This document shows positions 1-5,513 of a stretch of DNA of 8,264 nt, one piece after another (within the stretch, counting starts at the first letter, position 1; the number at the start of each line of letters is the position of its first letter). The stretch spans positions 1 through 8,264 of the forward strand of contig DASQOL010000075.1 of the NCBI GenBank assembly GCA_035644475.1, given 5' to 3'. The notes beneath the pieces are model-generated. The model was not told the origin of the DNA. It searched no databases and saw nothing but the letters and a program-made list of their open reading frames with translations. This DNA is from FEN-1219 sp035644475. Its GTDB lineage: Bacteria; Pseudomonadota; Gammaproteobacteria; Steroidobacterales; Rariloculaceae. The position numbers and the translations under genes were made by a program.

Positions 1-807
1 GCGCGTGACGTCGGACGCGTACATCTGAAGCTCGCAGCCCGCGTCGATCAGCACGAGATCGCCGTCGACGAGCTCCGCGTTGTTCGCGCGGTAGTGCAGC
101 ACGCACGCGTTGGCGCCAGCGGCCACGATCGGCGGGTACGAGCAGTCCGCCCCGTGCCGTCGGAACTCGTGCAGGAACTCGGCCTCGAGCTCGTACTCGA
201 GCATGCCGGGGCGGCACGCGCGCATCGCACGGCTGTGGGCCTGCACGGCGATCCGCGCCGACTCGCGCATCACGGAGCTCTCGGCGCGAGTCTTGAAGAG
301 CCGCATCTCGTGCAACAGGTGGTCGAGAGCCACCAGGTCGCTCGGCGCGTGGCCGCGCTGGCGGTTGGCATTGAGGGTATGGATGAAGCCGAGGAGCCGC
401 TGGTCGAACTCGGGCGCAATGCCGATCGAGTAGTAGACGCGGTCGGTGCGCTCGAGGAGCCCCGGCAGGATGTCGTCCAAGTCGGTGATCGGGAACGCGT
501 CGTCGGCGCCGTGGCGTTCCACCGCGCCCTCGGGACCGGCGCGCGGGCCGTCCCAGAGCTCGCGCTCGGGATTGCGCTCGCGGCAGAAGAGGAGGTACTC
601 GCCCTGCTCACGGCCCGGCATCAGCACGGCCACCGCCTCGGGCTCCTCGAACCCCGTGAGGTAGTAGAAGTCGCTGTCGGGGCGATACGTAAATAAGGTG
701 TCGCGGCTGCGCACCCGCTCGGGCGCCGCGGCGAGCACCGCGATGCCGTTGGCGCCGATCAGCTCCATGAGCTGGCGGCGCCGCCTCGCGAATTCCTTGG
801 GGTTCAC
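1..807 (-). CDS. pepP: Xaa-Pro aminopeptidase (aminopeptidase P), 3' part outside window
   Basis: This metallopeptidase (M24B family, cytosolic) removes an N-terminal residue that precedes proline. The window holds the first 269 residues; the gene continues past base 1. Visible blocks match E. coli PepP closely: RRRRQLMELI at the N-terminus, YRPDSDFYYLTGFEEPEAV (about 43-61), HEMRLFK, and the start of the pita-bread catalytic domain with VLHY (H238) and LIDAGCE. D255 and D266 are the first two metal ligands; the later His and Glu ligands lie off the edge. The start is GTG at 805-807. It has AGGA nine bases upstream and reproduces the family N-terminus; the next in-frame ATG (residue 14) would cut the conserved Arg-rich helix. 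It lies 47 bases after ygfB on the same strand, an arrangement conserved in gammaproteobacteria, where ubiquinone hydroxylase genes often follow. Confidence 0.95.
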   Translation of the reverse strand, partial: MNPKEFARRRRQLMELIGANGIAVLAAAPERVRSRDTLFTYRPDSDFYYLTGFEEPEAVAVLMPGREQGEYLLFCRERNPERELWDGPRAGPEGAVERHGADDAFPITDLDDILPGLLERTDRVYYSIGIAPEFDQRLLGFIHTLNANRQRGHAPSDLVALDHLLHEMRLFKTRAESSVMRESARIAVQAHSRAMRACRPGMLEYELEAEFLHEFRRHGADCSYPPIVAAGANACVLHYRANNAELVDGDLVLIDAGCELQMYASDVTR

Positions 808-854
808 CGTGTTTCGTCCTAGGCGGCCTGCGGCCGCGACTGCCAAAACCGTGC

Positions 855-1526
855 TCAGTGCACGTCGCGCGATTGCGCGGCGCGCCGCGGACGGAGCTCC
901 TCGAACACGATCTGGGTGCTCACCCGGGCGTATTCCTTGAGCTCCGCGAGCGCGAAGTCCGCTTGATCGCGATCGGCCGCTTCGTCCTCGGTGAGCCCCG
1001 CGCGGCTGATCTCGGCGAAGTCCTCGAGGATCTCGACGACGTCGGCCGACGCGCCCTGCGAGTCGTGCTCGGCCGCCGGCTCGCCTTCGCTCGTGCGCTC
1101 CGACGGGCGCTGCCGCTTGGCGCTCCCGCCGTCGCCGGCGACTTCCGGCGCGTTCTCGCCGAGCGCGGCCAAGAAGCCTTGACACCATTCCGCGAGCGCT
1201 TGCACCTGCTCTTCCAGCAGAGCGTCGTCGTTTGGCAACAGTGGCTCGAAGGCCAACGATTCTCCGTCGAGCATCCGGAAGCTCGCCTCGACGAGCTCGT
1301 GCAGCGCGTCGCGCAGCGGCGCGATGCTCGCGGCATCGTCATCGGCAGATTGGTCGTCGTCGAGGGCCTGCTCGAGCCAGCGCAGCGCCGCGTCGGTGCC
1401 GCCCGCGCACAGCGCGCCGCAGATTCCGCCGTGCAGCTCCGGCAGCGCGAGCACGACGCCGGCATGCACGAGCGAGTCGTGCAGCGCGTCGTACTCGGCA
1501 GCGGTCGGGGATCCGGGCGTACTCAC
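855..1526 (-). CDS. ygfB: UPF0149 family protein YgfB
   Basis: This is a YgfB/YecA-type protein of about 223 residues. The family is all-helical and its biochemical role is poorly defined; in Pseudomonas aeruginosa YgfB has been linked to beta-lactam resistance through control of an amidase gene. Visible family blocks are YDALHDSLVHAG, then LPELHGGICGALCAGG (about 28-43), LPNDDALLEEQVQALAEWCQGFLAALG (about 97-123, in pieces), and a C-terminal DVVEILEDFAEISRAGL stretch with EYARVSTQIVFEEL. The reading frame stays open to 1793, but that extension is antisense to the next gene. I place the start at GTG 1524-1526, just ahead of the family N-terminus; GTG at 1569-1571 is an alternative and neither has a strong SD. 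About 22 hydrophilic residues (roughly 130-160) are extra compared with E. coli YgfB. It probably forms an operon with pepP. Confidence 0.85.
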   Translation of the reverse strand: MSTPGSPTAAEYDALHDSLVHAGVVLALPELHGGICGALCAGGTDAALRWLEQALDDDQSADDDAASIAPLRDALHELVEASFRMLDGESLAFEPLLPNDDALLEEQVQALAEWCQGFLAALGENAPEVAGDGGSAKRQRPSERTSEGEPAAEHDSQGASADVVEILEDFAEISRAGLTEDEAADRDQADFALAELKEYARVSTQIVFEELRPRRAAQSRDVH

Positions 1527-1583
1527 AACAAACTCGGGTCGCGCATCTAGCGATTCGACAAATGCTAGCACCGTTCGTTGTGA

Positions 1584-1620
1584 TTGACGCTCCACGGCCG
1601 GCGGCACTATATTTCGGCCA
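1584..1620 (+). promoter_or_regulatory. Strong sigma70-like promoter, predicted start on the ATG
   Basis: TTGACG (1584-1589) and TATATT (1608-1613) are separated by 18 bases, five of six matches to each consensus box. Transcription would begin about seven bases after the -10 box, at or next to base 1620, which is the A of the start codon of the following gene. No Shine-Dalgarno sequence lies between the -10 box and that ATG. The box positions are seen; promoter activity and the leaderless transcript are inferred. Confidence 0.65.
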
Positions 1621-1853
1621 TGGGCCAGGAAGAGAGCAATCACCGCTTCGACCTCGAGCTGCGGCGCTTGGAGAAGCGTTTGGAGGAGCTCGTCGTGGTG
1701 TGCCGGCAGCTGCAAGGAGAGAATCAGTCGCTGCGCCAGCGGCAAGATTCTCTGATGACGGAACGCGCATCGCTGCTGCACAAGAACGAGCAAGTGCGGG
1801 GCCGCGTCGAGGCGATGATCGGCCGCCTCAAAGGCATGGAGCAGGCCTCGTGA
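1620..1853 (+). CDS. TIGR02449-like small coiled-coil protein upstream of zapA
   Basis: This is a 77-residue, highly charged helical protein. From RFDLELRRLEKRLEELV onward it shows heptad spacing of Leu with Glu/Arg, then the block SLMTERASLLHKNEQVRGRV and a C-terminal AMIGRLKGME. This pattern agrees with the small conserved gammaproteobacterial family TIGR02449, usually found directly before zapA. A ZapB-like helper role in cell division has been suggested by position and coiled-coil character, but I know of no proof. ATG at 1620 is chosen; a TTG at 1584 would add 12 residues but is itself the likely -35 box. The stop codon overlaps the zapA GTG, indicating translational coupling. The ATG has no SD, which fits a leaderless message. 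Confidence 0.8.
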   Translation: MGQEESNHRFDLELRRLEKRLEELVVVCRQLQGENQSLRQRQDSLMTERASLLHKNEQVRGRVEAMIGRLKGMEQAS

Positions 1854-2164
1854 GTGACATGTTCGCGCATGTCACCATCCGCATCCTCGAGAAGGAATAC
1901 AACGTTGCTTGTCCGGCCGAAGAGAAGGCGGCATTGGTCGCCTCGGCCGAGCTTCTCAACGCAAAAATGCGCGAGATTCGCGACAGCGGCAAAGTCGTCG
2001 GTCTCGATCGCGTCGCCGTGATGGCCGCGCTCAATCTGGCGAACGAGCTGCTGAAGGCACGGGGCCAGGACGAAGAGCTCAAGAACATCGTGGGACTCCG
2101 TATCCGAGCCATGCGCGAGCAGCTCGACTCGGCCCTCGGTCCCGCGAAGCAGCTTTCGTTATAA
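1850..2164 (+). CDS. zapA: Cell division protein ZapA
   Basis: ZapA binds FtsZ and cross-links its protofilaments, stabilising the cytoplasmic Z-ring. The 104-residue product has the N-terminal beta-rich FtsZ-binding part (HVTIRILEKEYNVACPAEEK) and the family signature KMREIRDSGKVVGLDRVAVM followed by AALNLANELL. It ends in a helix used for antiparallel coiled-coil dimers and tetramers. Length and spacing match Pseudomonas-type ZapA. I chose GTG 1850 because GGAG (1838-1841) is eight bases upstream and the codon overlaps the preceding TGA as GTGA; ATG at 1859 is the alternative and would sit 17 bases from that SD. 6S RNA follows immediately, the conserved gammaproteobacterial order. Confidence 0.95.
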   Translation: MSDMFAHVTIRILEKEYNVACPAEEKAALVASAELLNAKMREIRDSGKVVGLDRVAVMAALNLANELLKARGQDEELKNIVGLRIRAMREQLDSALGPAKQLSL

Positions 2165-2165
2165 G
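2160..2165 (+). promoter_or_regulatory. Candidate -10 box of the 6S RNA promoter
   Basis: TATAAG overlaps the last codons of zapA and sits about six bases before the predicted 5' end of 6S RNA (near 2171-2172). There is no good -35 box 16-18 bases upstream (CGGTCC at 2137-2142), so the assignment rests on the -10 match and its position. Processing from a zapA transcript is an alternative source of the 5' end. Confidence 0.4.
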
Positions 2166-2170
2166 ATCAG

Positions 2171-2333
2171 CTTGTGCTCCCTGCGGTGTACGACAAGGAT
2201 CGATAGTCTTTCGGACCCTAAATCGTGTATCCGGGGTTGTGTTCTAGCGGCGGTGTTGTGCACATCCGGCTCGTCCGGATAGCCTGCAGCCGCCCTGGCG
2301 TACCCCACCTTTTGCTCAGGTTCGAGAGCAACG
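2171..2333 (+). ncRNA. ssrS: 6S RNA
   Basis: 6S RNA mimics an open promoter and sequesters sigma70 RNA polymerase in stationary phase. The evidence combines position between zapA and fau with structure and sequence. TTGTGCTC (2172-2179) pairs with GAGAGCAA (2324-2331) with one mismatch and one wobble. GGTGTACG (2184-2191) pairs with CGTACCCC (2299-2306) with one mismatch. GGCGG near 2249-2253 faces CCGCC near 2290-2294. The apical hairpin ATCCGG-CTCGT-CCGGAT followed by AGCCT closely resembles the E. coli 6S tip. CTCCCTGCGGTGTACGACAA near the 5' end resembles Pseudomonas-type 6S RNAs as I recall them. Size is about 163 nt against 184 in E. coli. Exact ends are estimated. Confidence 0.85.
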
Positions 2334-2337
2334 GTTC

Positions 2338-2970
2338 GTGACGGCACAGGCGGGGAGCATCATCTCGAGCTTCCGCACCGAACGGCGCCTTTTACGGCAG
2401 CGCATCCGCGCGGAGCGCCGCTCCATGTCCGCGGCCGAGCGCGCCGTCGCCGACCGCGCGATCCGCGCGCACATCCGTAAACTTCCCGCATTCCGCCGCG
2501 CGCGCCACGTCGCGCTGTTTCTGCCTTTCGACGGCGAGCCCACGCTCACTCCGTTGATCGAGTCCGCGCACCCCAAGCACTGGTACGCCCCGGTGATCAT
2601 GCGCAAGCGAATGCGCTTCGCGCGCATCCACACGGGCGCGCAGCTCGCTCACAACTTCTTCGGCATCCTGGAGCCGCACCTCGGCGCGCCGATCGACGCT
2701 CGGCGGCTCGATCTCGTGCTGACGCCGCTGGTGGCGTTCGACGGCCGCGGCGTGCGCGTGGGTGTGGGCCGCGGCTACTACGATCGGTGCTTCCGCTTCC
2801 TCCGCGGCCGCGACGCCTGGCAACGACCGAAGCTCCTGGGCGTGGCCTACGAGCTTCAGCATTTGCCTTACATCGAGACGCAGGACTGGGACATCCCCCT
2901 CTGGGGCGCGGTCACGGAGGCCGGCGTGCGCCGCTTCGAGATCCCCTCCGCGGCGCGGACGGCGGCATGA
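2338..2970 (+). CDS. fau: 5-formyltetrahydrofolate cyclo-ligase
   Basis: This enzyme converts 5-formyl-THF plus ATP to 5,10-methenyl-THF and recycles a folate that inhibits one-carbon enzymes. The 210-residue product carries an Arg-rich N-terminal helix (RRLLRQRIRAERR, 16-28), FLPFDGEPTL (61-70), E112 in GILEP (likely folate contact), and LVLTPLVAFD (126-135). The nucleotide loop is RVGVGRGYYDR (140-150). The loop has Arg where E. coli has Gly; human MTHFS has Lys there, so activity is expected. GTG 2338 is chosen because the ATP-binding N-terminal basic residues lie upstream of the next ATG (2425), even though that ATG has a good GGAG. Its presumed SD (GAGAG, 2324-2328) falls inside the 6S closing stem. 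It is likely cotranscribed with 6S RNA, as in E. coli. Confidence 0.93.
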   Translation: MTAQAGSIISSFRTERRLLRQRIRAERRSMSAAERAVADRAIRAHIRKLPAFRRARHVALFLPFDGEPTLTPLIESAHPKHWYAPVIMRKRMRFARIHTGAQLAHNFFGILEPHLGAPIDARRLDLVLTPLVAFDGRGVRVGVGRGYYDRCFRFLRGRDAWQRPKLLGVAYELQHLPYIETQDWDIPLWGAVTEAGVRRFEIPSAARTAA

Positions 2971-3431
2971 GCCACTGGCTGATCAAGTCCGAGCCGGACA
3001 CGTTCAGCGTCGACGATCTGGCCAAACGCCCGCGAAAAACGACCCATTGGGACGGCGTGCGCAACTTTCAGGCGCGCAACTTCCTGCGCGACCAGATGCA
3101 GCGCGGCGACCTTGCGTTCTTCTACCACTCGAGCTGCGCAGTCCCCGCGATCGTGGGTATCGTAAAGGTCGTGAAGACCGGCTATCCGGATCACACCGCC
3201 TTCGATCGCAAGGACAAGCACTACGACGCCGACAGCGATCCGAAGAGCCCGCGTTGGTACATGGTCGATGTACAGCTGCAGCGTAAGTTGCAGCGCCCGA
3301 TCACGCTCGAAACGCTCCGAGCACACGCCGACGACGCGCTTCGCGGGCTCGCGCTGCTCAAACGCGGCAATCGTTTGTCGATCACGCCGGTGAGCGACGC
3401 GCATTGGGATTTCATTCTCTCGCTCGAGTGA
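2967..3431 (+). CDS. EVE domain-containing protein (thymocyte nuclear protein 1-like)
   Basis: The 154-residue product is one complete EVE domain, a PUA-like fold related to YTH domains that is associated with recognising modified bases in nucleic acid. Diagnostic blocks are HWLIKSEPDTFS (3-14), THWDGVRNFQARNFLRD (26-42), GDLAFFYHSSC (47-57), PAIVGIVKV (60-68), DPKSPRWYMVDV (91-102) and NRLSITPVS (135-143). The ATG overlaps the fau stop codon as ATGA, so translation is probably coupled and the two form one operon; this pairing is common in Pseudomonas and Xanthomonas relatives. The natural ligand in bacteria is uncertain. Nothing in the sequence suggests disruption. Confidence 0.92.
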   Translation: MSHWLIKSEPDTFSVDDLAKRPRKTTHWDGVRNFQARNFLRDQMQRGDLAFFYHSSCAVPAIVGIVKVVKTGYPDHTAFDRKDKHYDADSDPKSPRWYMVDVQLQRKLQRPITLETLRAHADDALRGLALLKRGNRLSITPVSDAHWDFILSLE

Positions 3432-3449
3432 CGCGCTGCACGCTGCGCC

Positions 3450-3497
3450 GCGTTGATCGCGATGCAACGCGAGCAGAGTGTGCAGAGAATCACACTC
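3450..3497. repeat. Two adjacent hairpins after the EVE gene
   Basis: GCGTTG (3450-3455) and CAACGC (3465-3470) flank a 9-base centre that is itself nearly palindromic. GAGTGTG (3476-3482) and CACACTC (3491-3497) form a second perfect 7-bp stem with an 8-base loop. Neither is followed by a T-tract, so neither is a standard terminator. They may protect the 3' end of the fau-EVE message or act as an operator near the next promoter. Confidence 0.5.
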
Positions 3498-3543
3498 CGC
3501 GTTCGCGACTGCGAGACAAAGATGCGCAAGAAACGATAACGTG

Positions 3544-3579
3544 CTGGAAATTTTGATCTATTTATATATACTCAACGCC
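3544..3579 (+). promoter_or_regulatory. AT-rich promoter candidate for the basic mini-protein gene
   Basis: TATACT (3567-3572) is a good -10 box inside a strikingly AT-rich stretch (3549-3570) in otherwise GC-rich DNA. CTGGAA (3544-3549), 17 bases upstream, matches the -35 consensus at only three of six positions. The predicted transcription start is near 3579, leaving a leader of about 27 bases with a GGAG SD at 3595-3598. Confidence 0.5.
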
Positions 3580-3605
3580 GTCTATCCCGACAACGGAGAC
3601 TACCC

Positions 3606-3776
3606 ATGGCATCTGTCAAGAAGACGTCGACGAAAAAGCGCAGCAAGAAGCGGCGCAAAGTAGCGAAGAAGCCGGCGAAGCGCCGCGCGAAGAAGCGCAG
3701 CAAAAAGCGCCGTGCGAAAAAGCGCGGAAAGAAAAAAGGTCGACGTAAAAAAGGCAAGCGCAAGAGCCGTCGTTAA
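3606..3776 (+). CDS. 56-residue Lys/Arg-rich histone H1-like mini-protein
   Basis: ATG at 3606 has GGAG seven bases upstream and an AT-rich promoter behind it, and the frame runs to TAA at 3774-3776. By my count the product has 23 Lys and 14 Arg among 56 residues, no acidic residue, and otherwise mainly Ala, Ser, Gly, Thr, Val and a single Pro. The block KKRSKKRR occurs twice (10-17 and 29-36), suggesting internal duplication. Composition resembles the tails of AlgP and of bacterial H1-like proteins, so binding to DNA or RNA is likely by charge alone. There is no folded domain, membrane segment or signal peptide. It has its own promoter and terminator and stands between the fau-EVE operon and rpiA. 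The precise role is unknown. Confidence 0.8.
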   Translation: MASVKKTSTKKRSKKRRKVAKKPAKRRAKKRSKKRRAKKRGKKKGRRKKGKRKSRR

Positions 3777-3801
3777 TAGTGTCTTAGGATCTTTGCGCTG
3801 C

Positions 3802-3820
3802 TGAGCCGAGTTTCGGCTCA
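3802..3820 (+). repeat. Perfect 8-bp hairpin between the mini-protein gene and the terminator
   Basis: TGAGCCGA, loop GTT, TCGGCTCA. No T-tract follows, so it is not a terminator by itself. It lies 25 bases after the mini-protein stop and 10 bases before the true terminator, and could stabilise the 3' end or take part in alternative folding of the rpiA leader. Confidence 0.6.
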
Positions 3821-3830
3821 ACACGAGTGT

Positions 3831-3862
3831 AGTGCCCGCCTCGTTGCGGGCACTCTCTTTTT
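3831..3862 (+). terminator. Intrinsic terminator of the mini-protein gene, abutting the rpiA SD
   Basis: AGTGCCCGC (3831-3839) and GCGGGCAC-T (3846-3854) form a perfect 9-bp GC-rich stem with a 6-base loop, followed by CTCTTTTT. This is a classic Rho-independent terminator. The last T is directly followed by GGGAG, the SD of rpiA, so rpiA must be reached by read-through or by a promoter inside this region. Confidence 0.88.
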
Positions 3863-3874
3863 GGGAGCACGACT

Positions 3875-4531
3875 TTGAGCCAGGAAGCCAACAAGCGCGC
3901 GGCCGCAACCGAGGCGCTCACCTACATCAAGGATGGTCACAAGCTCGGCATCGGCACTGGCAGCACGGTGGACCTGTTCATCGAGATGCTCGCGCCGTAC
4001 GCGGCGAAGCTCGCCGCGGTCGTCTCGAGCTCCGAACGCTCCATGCGCAAGCTCGTGGGGCTAGGCATCGAGCCCGTCGCACTCGCCGACGTCGGCGAGC
4101 TCGATCTCTACGTCGACGGCGCCGACGAGGCCACCAAGCATCGGCACCTGATCAAAGGCGGCGGCGGCGCGCTCACGCGCGAAAAGATCGTCGCCGCGGC
4201 CTCGCGGCGCTTCGTCTGCATGGTCGACGAGACCAAGCTCGTGGCGACGCTCGGCCGCTTTCCGTTGCCCGTCGAGGTCGTCCCCATGGCCCGCGCCTAC
4301 GTCGCTCGGCAGATGGTCAAGGCCGGCGGCCACCCGATCCCGCGCGAGGGCTTCGTCACCGACAACGGCAACGAGATCCTCGACGTCCATGACTTGAAGA
4401 TAGCGAACCCGCTCGAGCTCGAGACCCGCTTCAACCAGATCGCGGGCGTGGTGACAGTCGGAATCTTCGCGCATCGGCCCGCCGACGTGCTGCTGATCGG
4501 CAGCGCGGGCGGCGTAAAGGTCATCAAGTAG
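3875..4531 (+). CDS. rpiA: Ribose-5-phosphate isomerase A
   Basis: RpiA interconverts ribulose-5-phosphate and ribose-5-phosphate in the non-oxidative pentose phosphate pathway. The 218-residue product matches E. coli RpiA (219 residues) from end to end. It has GIGTGST (25-31, phosphate loop), SSSE (51-54), DGADE (81-85), KGGGGALTREK (94-104, with K94 and the catalytic Glu at 103), K121, FPLPVEVVPMAR (129-140) and VTDNGNEILDVH (161-172). The start is TTG at 3875-3877 with GGGAG seven bases upstream; no other start fits. The terminator of the preceding gene ends exactly where the SD begins, and no clear promoter is visible between them, so attenuation or read-through is possible. The sequence itself is ordinary and complete. 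Confidence 0.96.
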   Translation: MSQEANKRAAATEALTYIKDGHKLGIGTGSTVDLFIEMLAPYAAKLAAVVSSSERSMRKLVGLGIEPVALADVGELDLYVDGADEATKHRHLIKGGGGALTREKIVAAASRRFVCMVDETKLVATLGRFPLPVEVVPMARAYVARQMVKAGGHPIPREGFVTDNGNEILDVHDLKIANPLELETRFNQIAGVVTVGIFAHRPADVLLIGSAGGVKVIK

Positions 4532-4536
4532 CGTTC

Positions 4537-4565
4537 CGCCTCGCCGGGTCGCACGCCACGAGGCG
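4537..4565 (+). repeat. Hairpin just after rpiA
   Basis: CGCCTCG (4537-4543) pairs with CGAGGCG (4559-4565) across a 15-base loop, starting six bases after the rpiA stop. No T-tract follows, so it is at best a weak or Rho-assisted 3' end for rpiA. Confidence 0.4.
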
Positions 4566-4644
4566 ACAAGCCGGCGCTCATCGGATCCGTTCCCGCTGCC
4601 GTTGCGCGTCCTCGAGCCGCCGGGGGCACGTTCTCGTCGTTGTT

Positions 4645-4687
4645 CCGGCGCGTTGCGCCGGCGGCGTCAGCGGGTAATATCGTCACC
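4645..4687 (+). promoter_or_regulatory. Hairpin and promoter candidate before the methyltransferase gene
   Basis: The 221-base gap 4532-4752 contains a perfect hairpin CCGGCGC-GTT-GCGCCGG (4645-4661). Next comes TAATAT (4675-4680), a good -10 box; the TTGCGC at 4653-4658 is a weak -35 box 16 bases upstream and lies within the hairpin. The start would be near 4687. The overlap of dyad and -35 box could suit a repressor site, which is only a guess. The rest of the gap shows nothing I can name. Confidence 0.4.
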
Positions 4688-4752
4688 TCGATCTCGAGGA
4701 AGGGCCGCACGGGACACCGGCTCGCGCCGACAGCAACGTAGGAGCGCACATC

Positions 4753-5493
4753 ATGAAGCGGATCGTATGGGCCTTTGCGGCGGTGGCGGCATCGTTGGCC
4801 TTCACGGGCTCGGCGGTCGCGCAGATTCCCGACTACGTCGCGAAGGCCGTGGCCGACCCGGGCCGCGCGCAGGACGCCAAGAACGACGAGCGACGCAAAG
4901 TCGCGGAGCTCGTCGCATTCTCCGGTGCGAAGCCCGGCGACAGGGTGCTCGAGCTGATCCCGGGCGGCGGCTATTTCACGCGCGTGTTCAGTAAGGTCGT
5001 GGGATCGCAGGGGCGCGTCTATGCCGTGTGGCCGATGGAGTACGACGAGAGCGCCGACAAGGTGAAAGTCATCGCGGCCGAATACGGCAACGTCGACCTG
5101 CTGATGCAACCGGCCGCCAAGCTGACGGCGCCGCAGCCGGTGGACGTCGTGTTCACGTCGCAGAACTACCACGACTACCCGGACAAGTTCATGGGCCCGA
5201 CGGATCTCAAGCTCTTGAACGCGGCTGTCCTCGCCGCGCTCAAACCGGGCGGTCTCTACGTCATCGTCGACCACTCCGCGGAGGCGGGATCCGGGCTGCG
5301 CGACACGGACACGTTGCACCGCATCGACGAGGCGAGCGTCAAGCAGCAGGTGCTCGCCGCGGGGTTTGAATACGTCGGCGAAACCGACGTGCTGCGCAAT
5401 CGATCGGACGATCGCAAGACCAACGTGTTCGTTCCGGCCATCCGCGGGCGCACGGATCAGTTCGTGTACAAGTTCCGCAAGCCGATGAAATGA
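4753..5493 (+). CDS. Exported class I SAM-methyltransferase-like protein (COG4798 type)
   Basis: The 246-residue product begins with a clear Sec signal peptide: Lys-Arg, a hydrophobic core to about residue 20, and an AVA cleavage site after residue 23, leaving Gln24 first. The mature part has a Rossmann-type methyltransferase pattern: VLELIPGGGYFTRVF (65-79) at the motif I position, DVVFTSQNYHDY (131-142), LKPGGLYVIVDH (163-174) and a C-terminal FVYKFRKP. The SAM loop reads ELIPGGG rather than the usual acidic-x-Gly-x-Gly. Similar signal-bearing proteins are grouped, from memory, as predicted methyltransferases in COG4798; substrate and true activity are unknown, and SAM is not expected in the periplasm. 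The start has AGGAG (4740-4744) eight bases upstream. It appears monocistronic and converges on the outer-membrane gene 20 bases away. Confidence 0.82.
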   Translation: MKRIVWAFAAVAASLAFTGSAVAQIPDYVAKAVADPGRAQDAKNDERRKVAELVAFSGAKPGDRVLELIPGGGYFTRVFSKVVGSQGRVYAVWPMEYDESADKVKVIAAEYGNVDLLMQPAAKLTAPQPVDVVFTSQNYHDYPDKFMGPTDLKLLNAAVLAALKPGGLYVIVDHSAEAGSGLRDTDTLHRIDEASVKQQVLAAGFEYVGETDVLRNRSDDRKTNVFVPAIRGRTDQFVYKFRKPMK

Positions 5494-5498
5494 CGCCC

Positions 5499-5513
5499 GC
5501 GGCGCTTCGCTGC
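5499..5513. repeat. Short hairpin between convergent genes
   Basis: GCGGCG-CTT-CGCTGC forms a 6-bp stem with one wobble, filling most of the 20-base gap between the two convergent stop codons. There is no T-tract on either side, so a bidirectional terminator role is uncertain. Confidence 0.3.

Noticed and set aside
1527..1793. N-terminal extension of ygfB to 1793
   Set aside because: The extension overlaps the coiled-coil gene antisense, shows no YgfB similarity and would cross the divergent promoter.
1232..1849. Long plus-strand open frame leading into zapA
   Set aside because: It is the antisense of ygfB and its Arg/Ala-rich translation has no family features; zapA itself has a supported start at 1850.
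4297..5319. 340-codon minus-strand frame across rpiA and the methyltransferase gene
   Set aside because: It is a GC-driven shadow opposite two well-supported genes; its translation lacks recognisable motifs.
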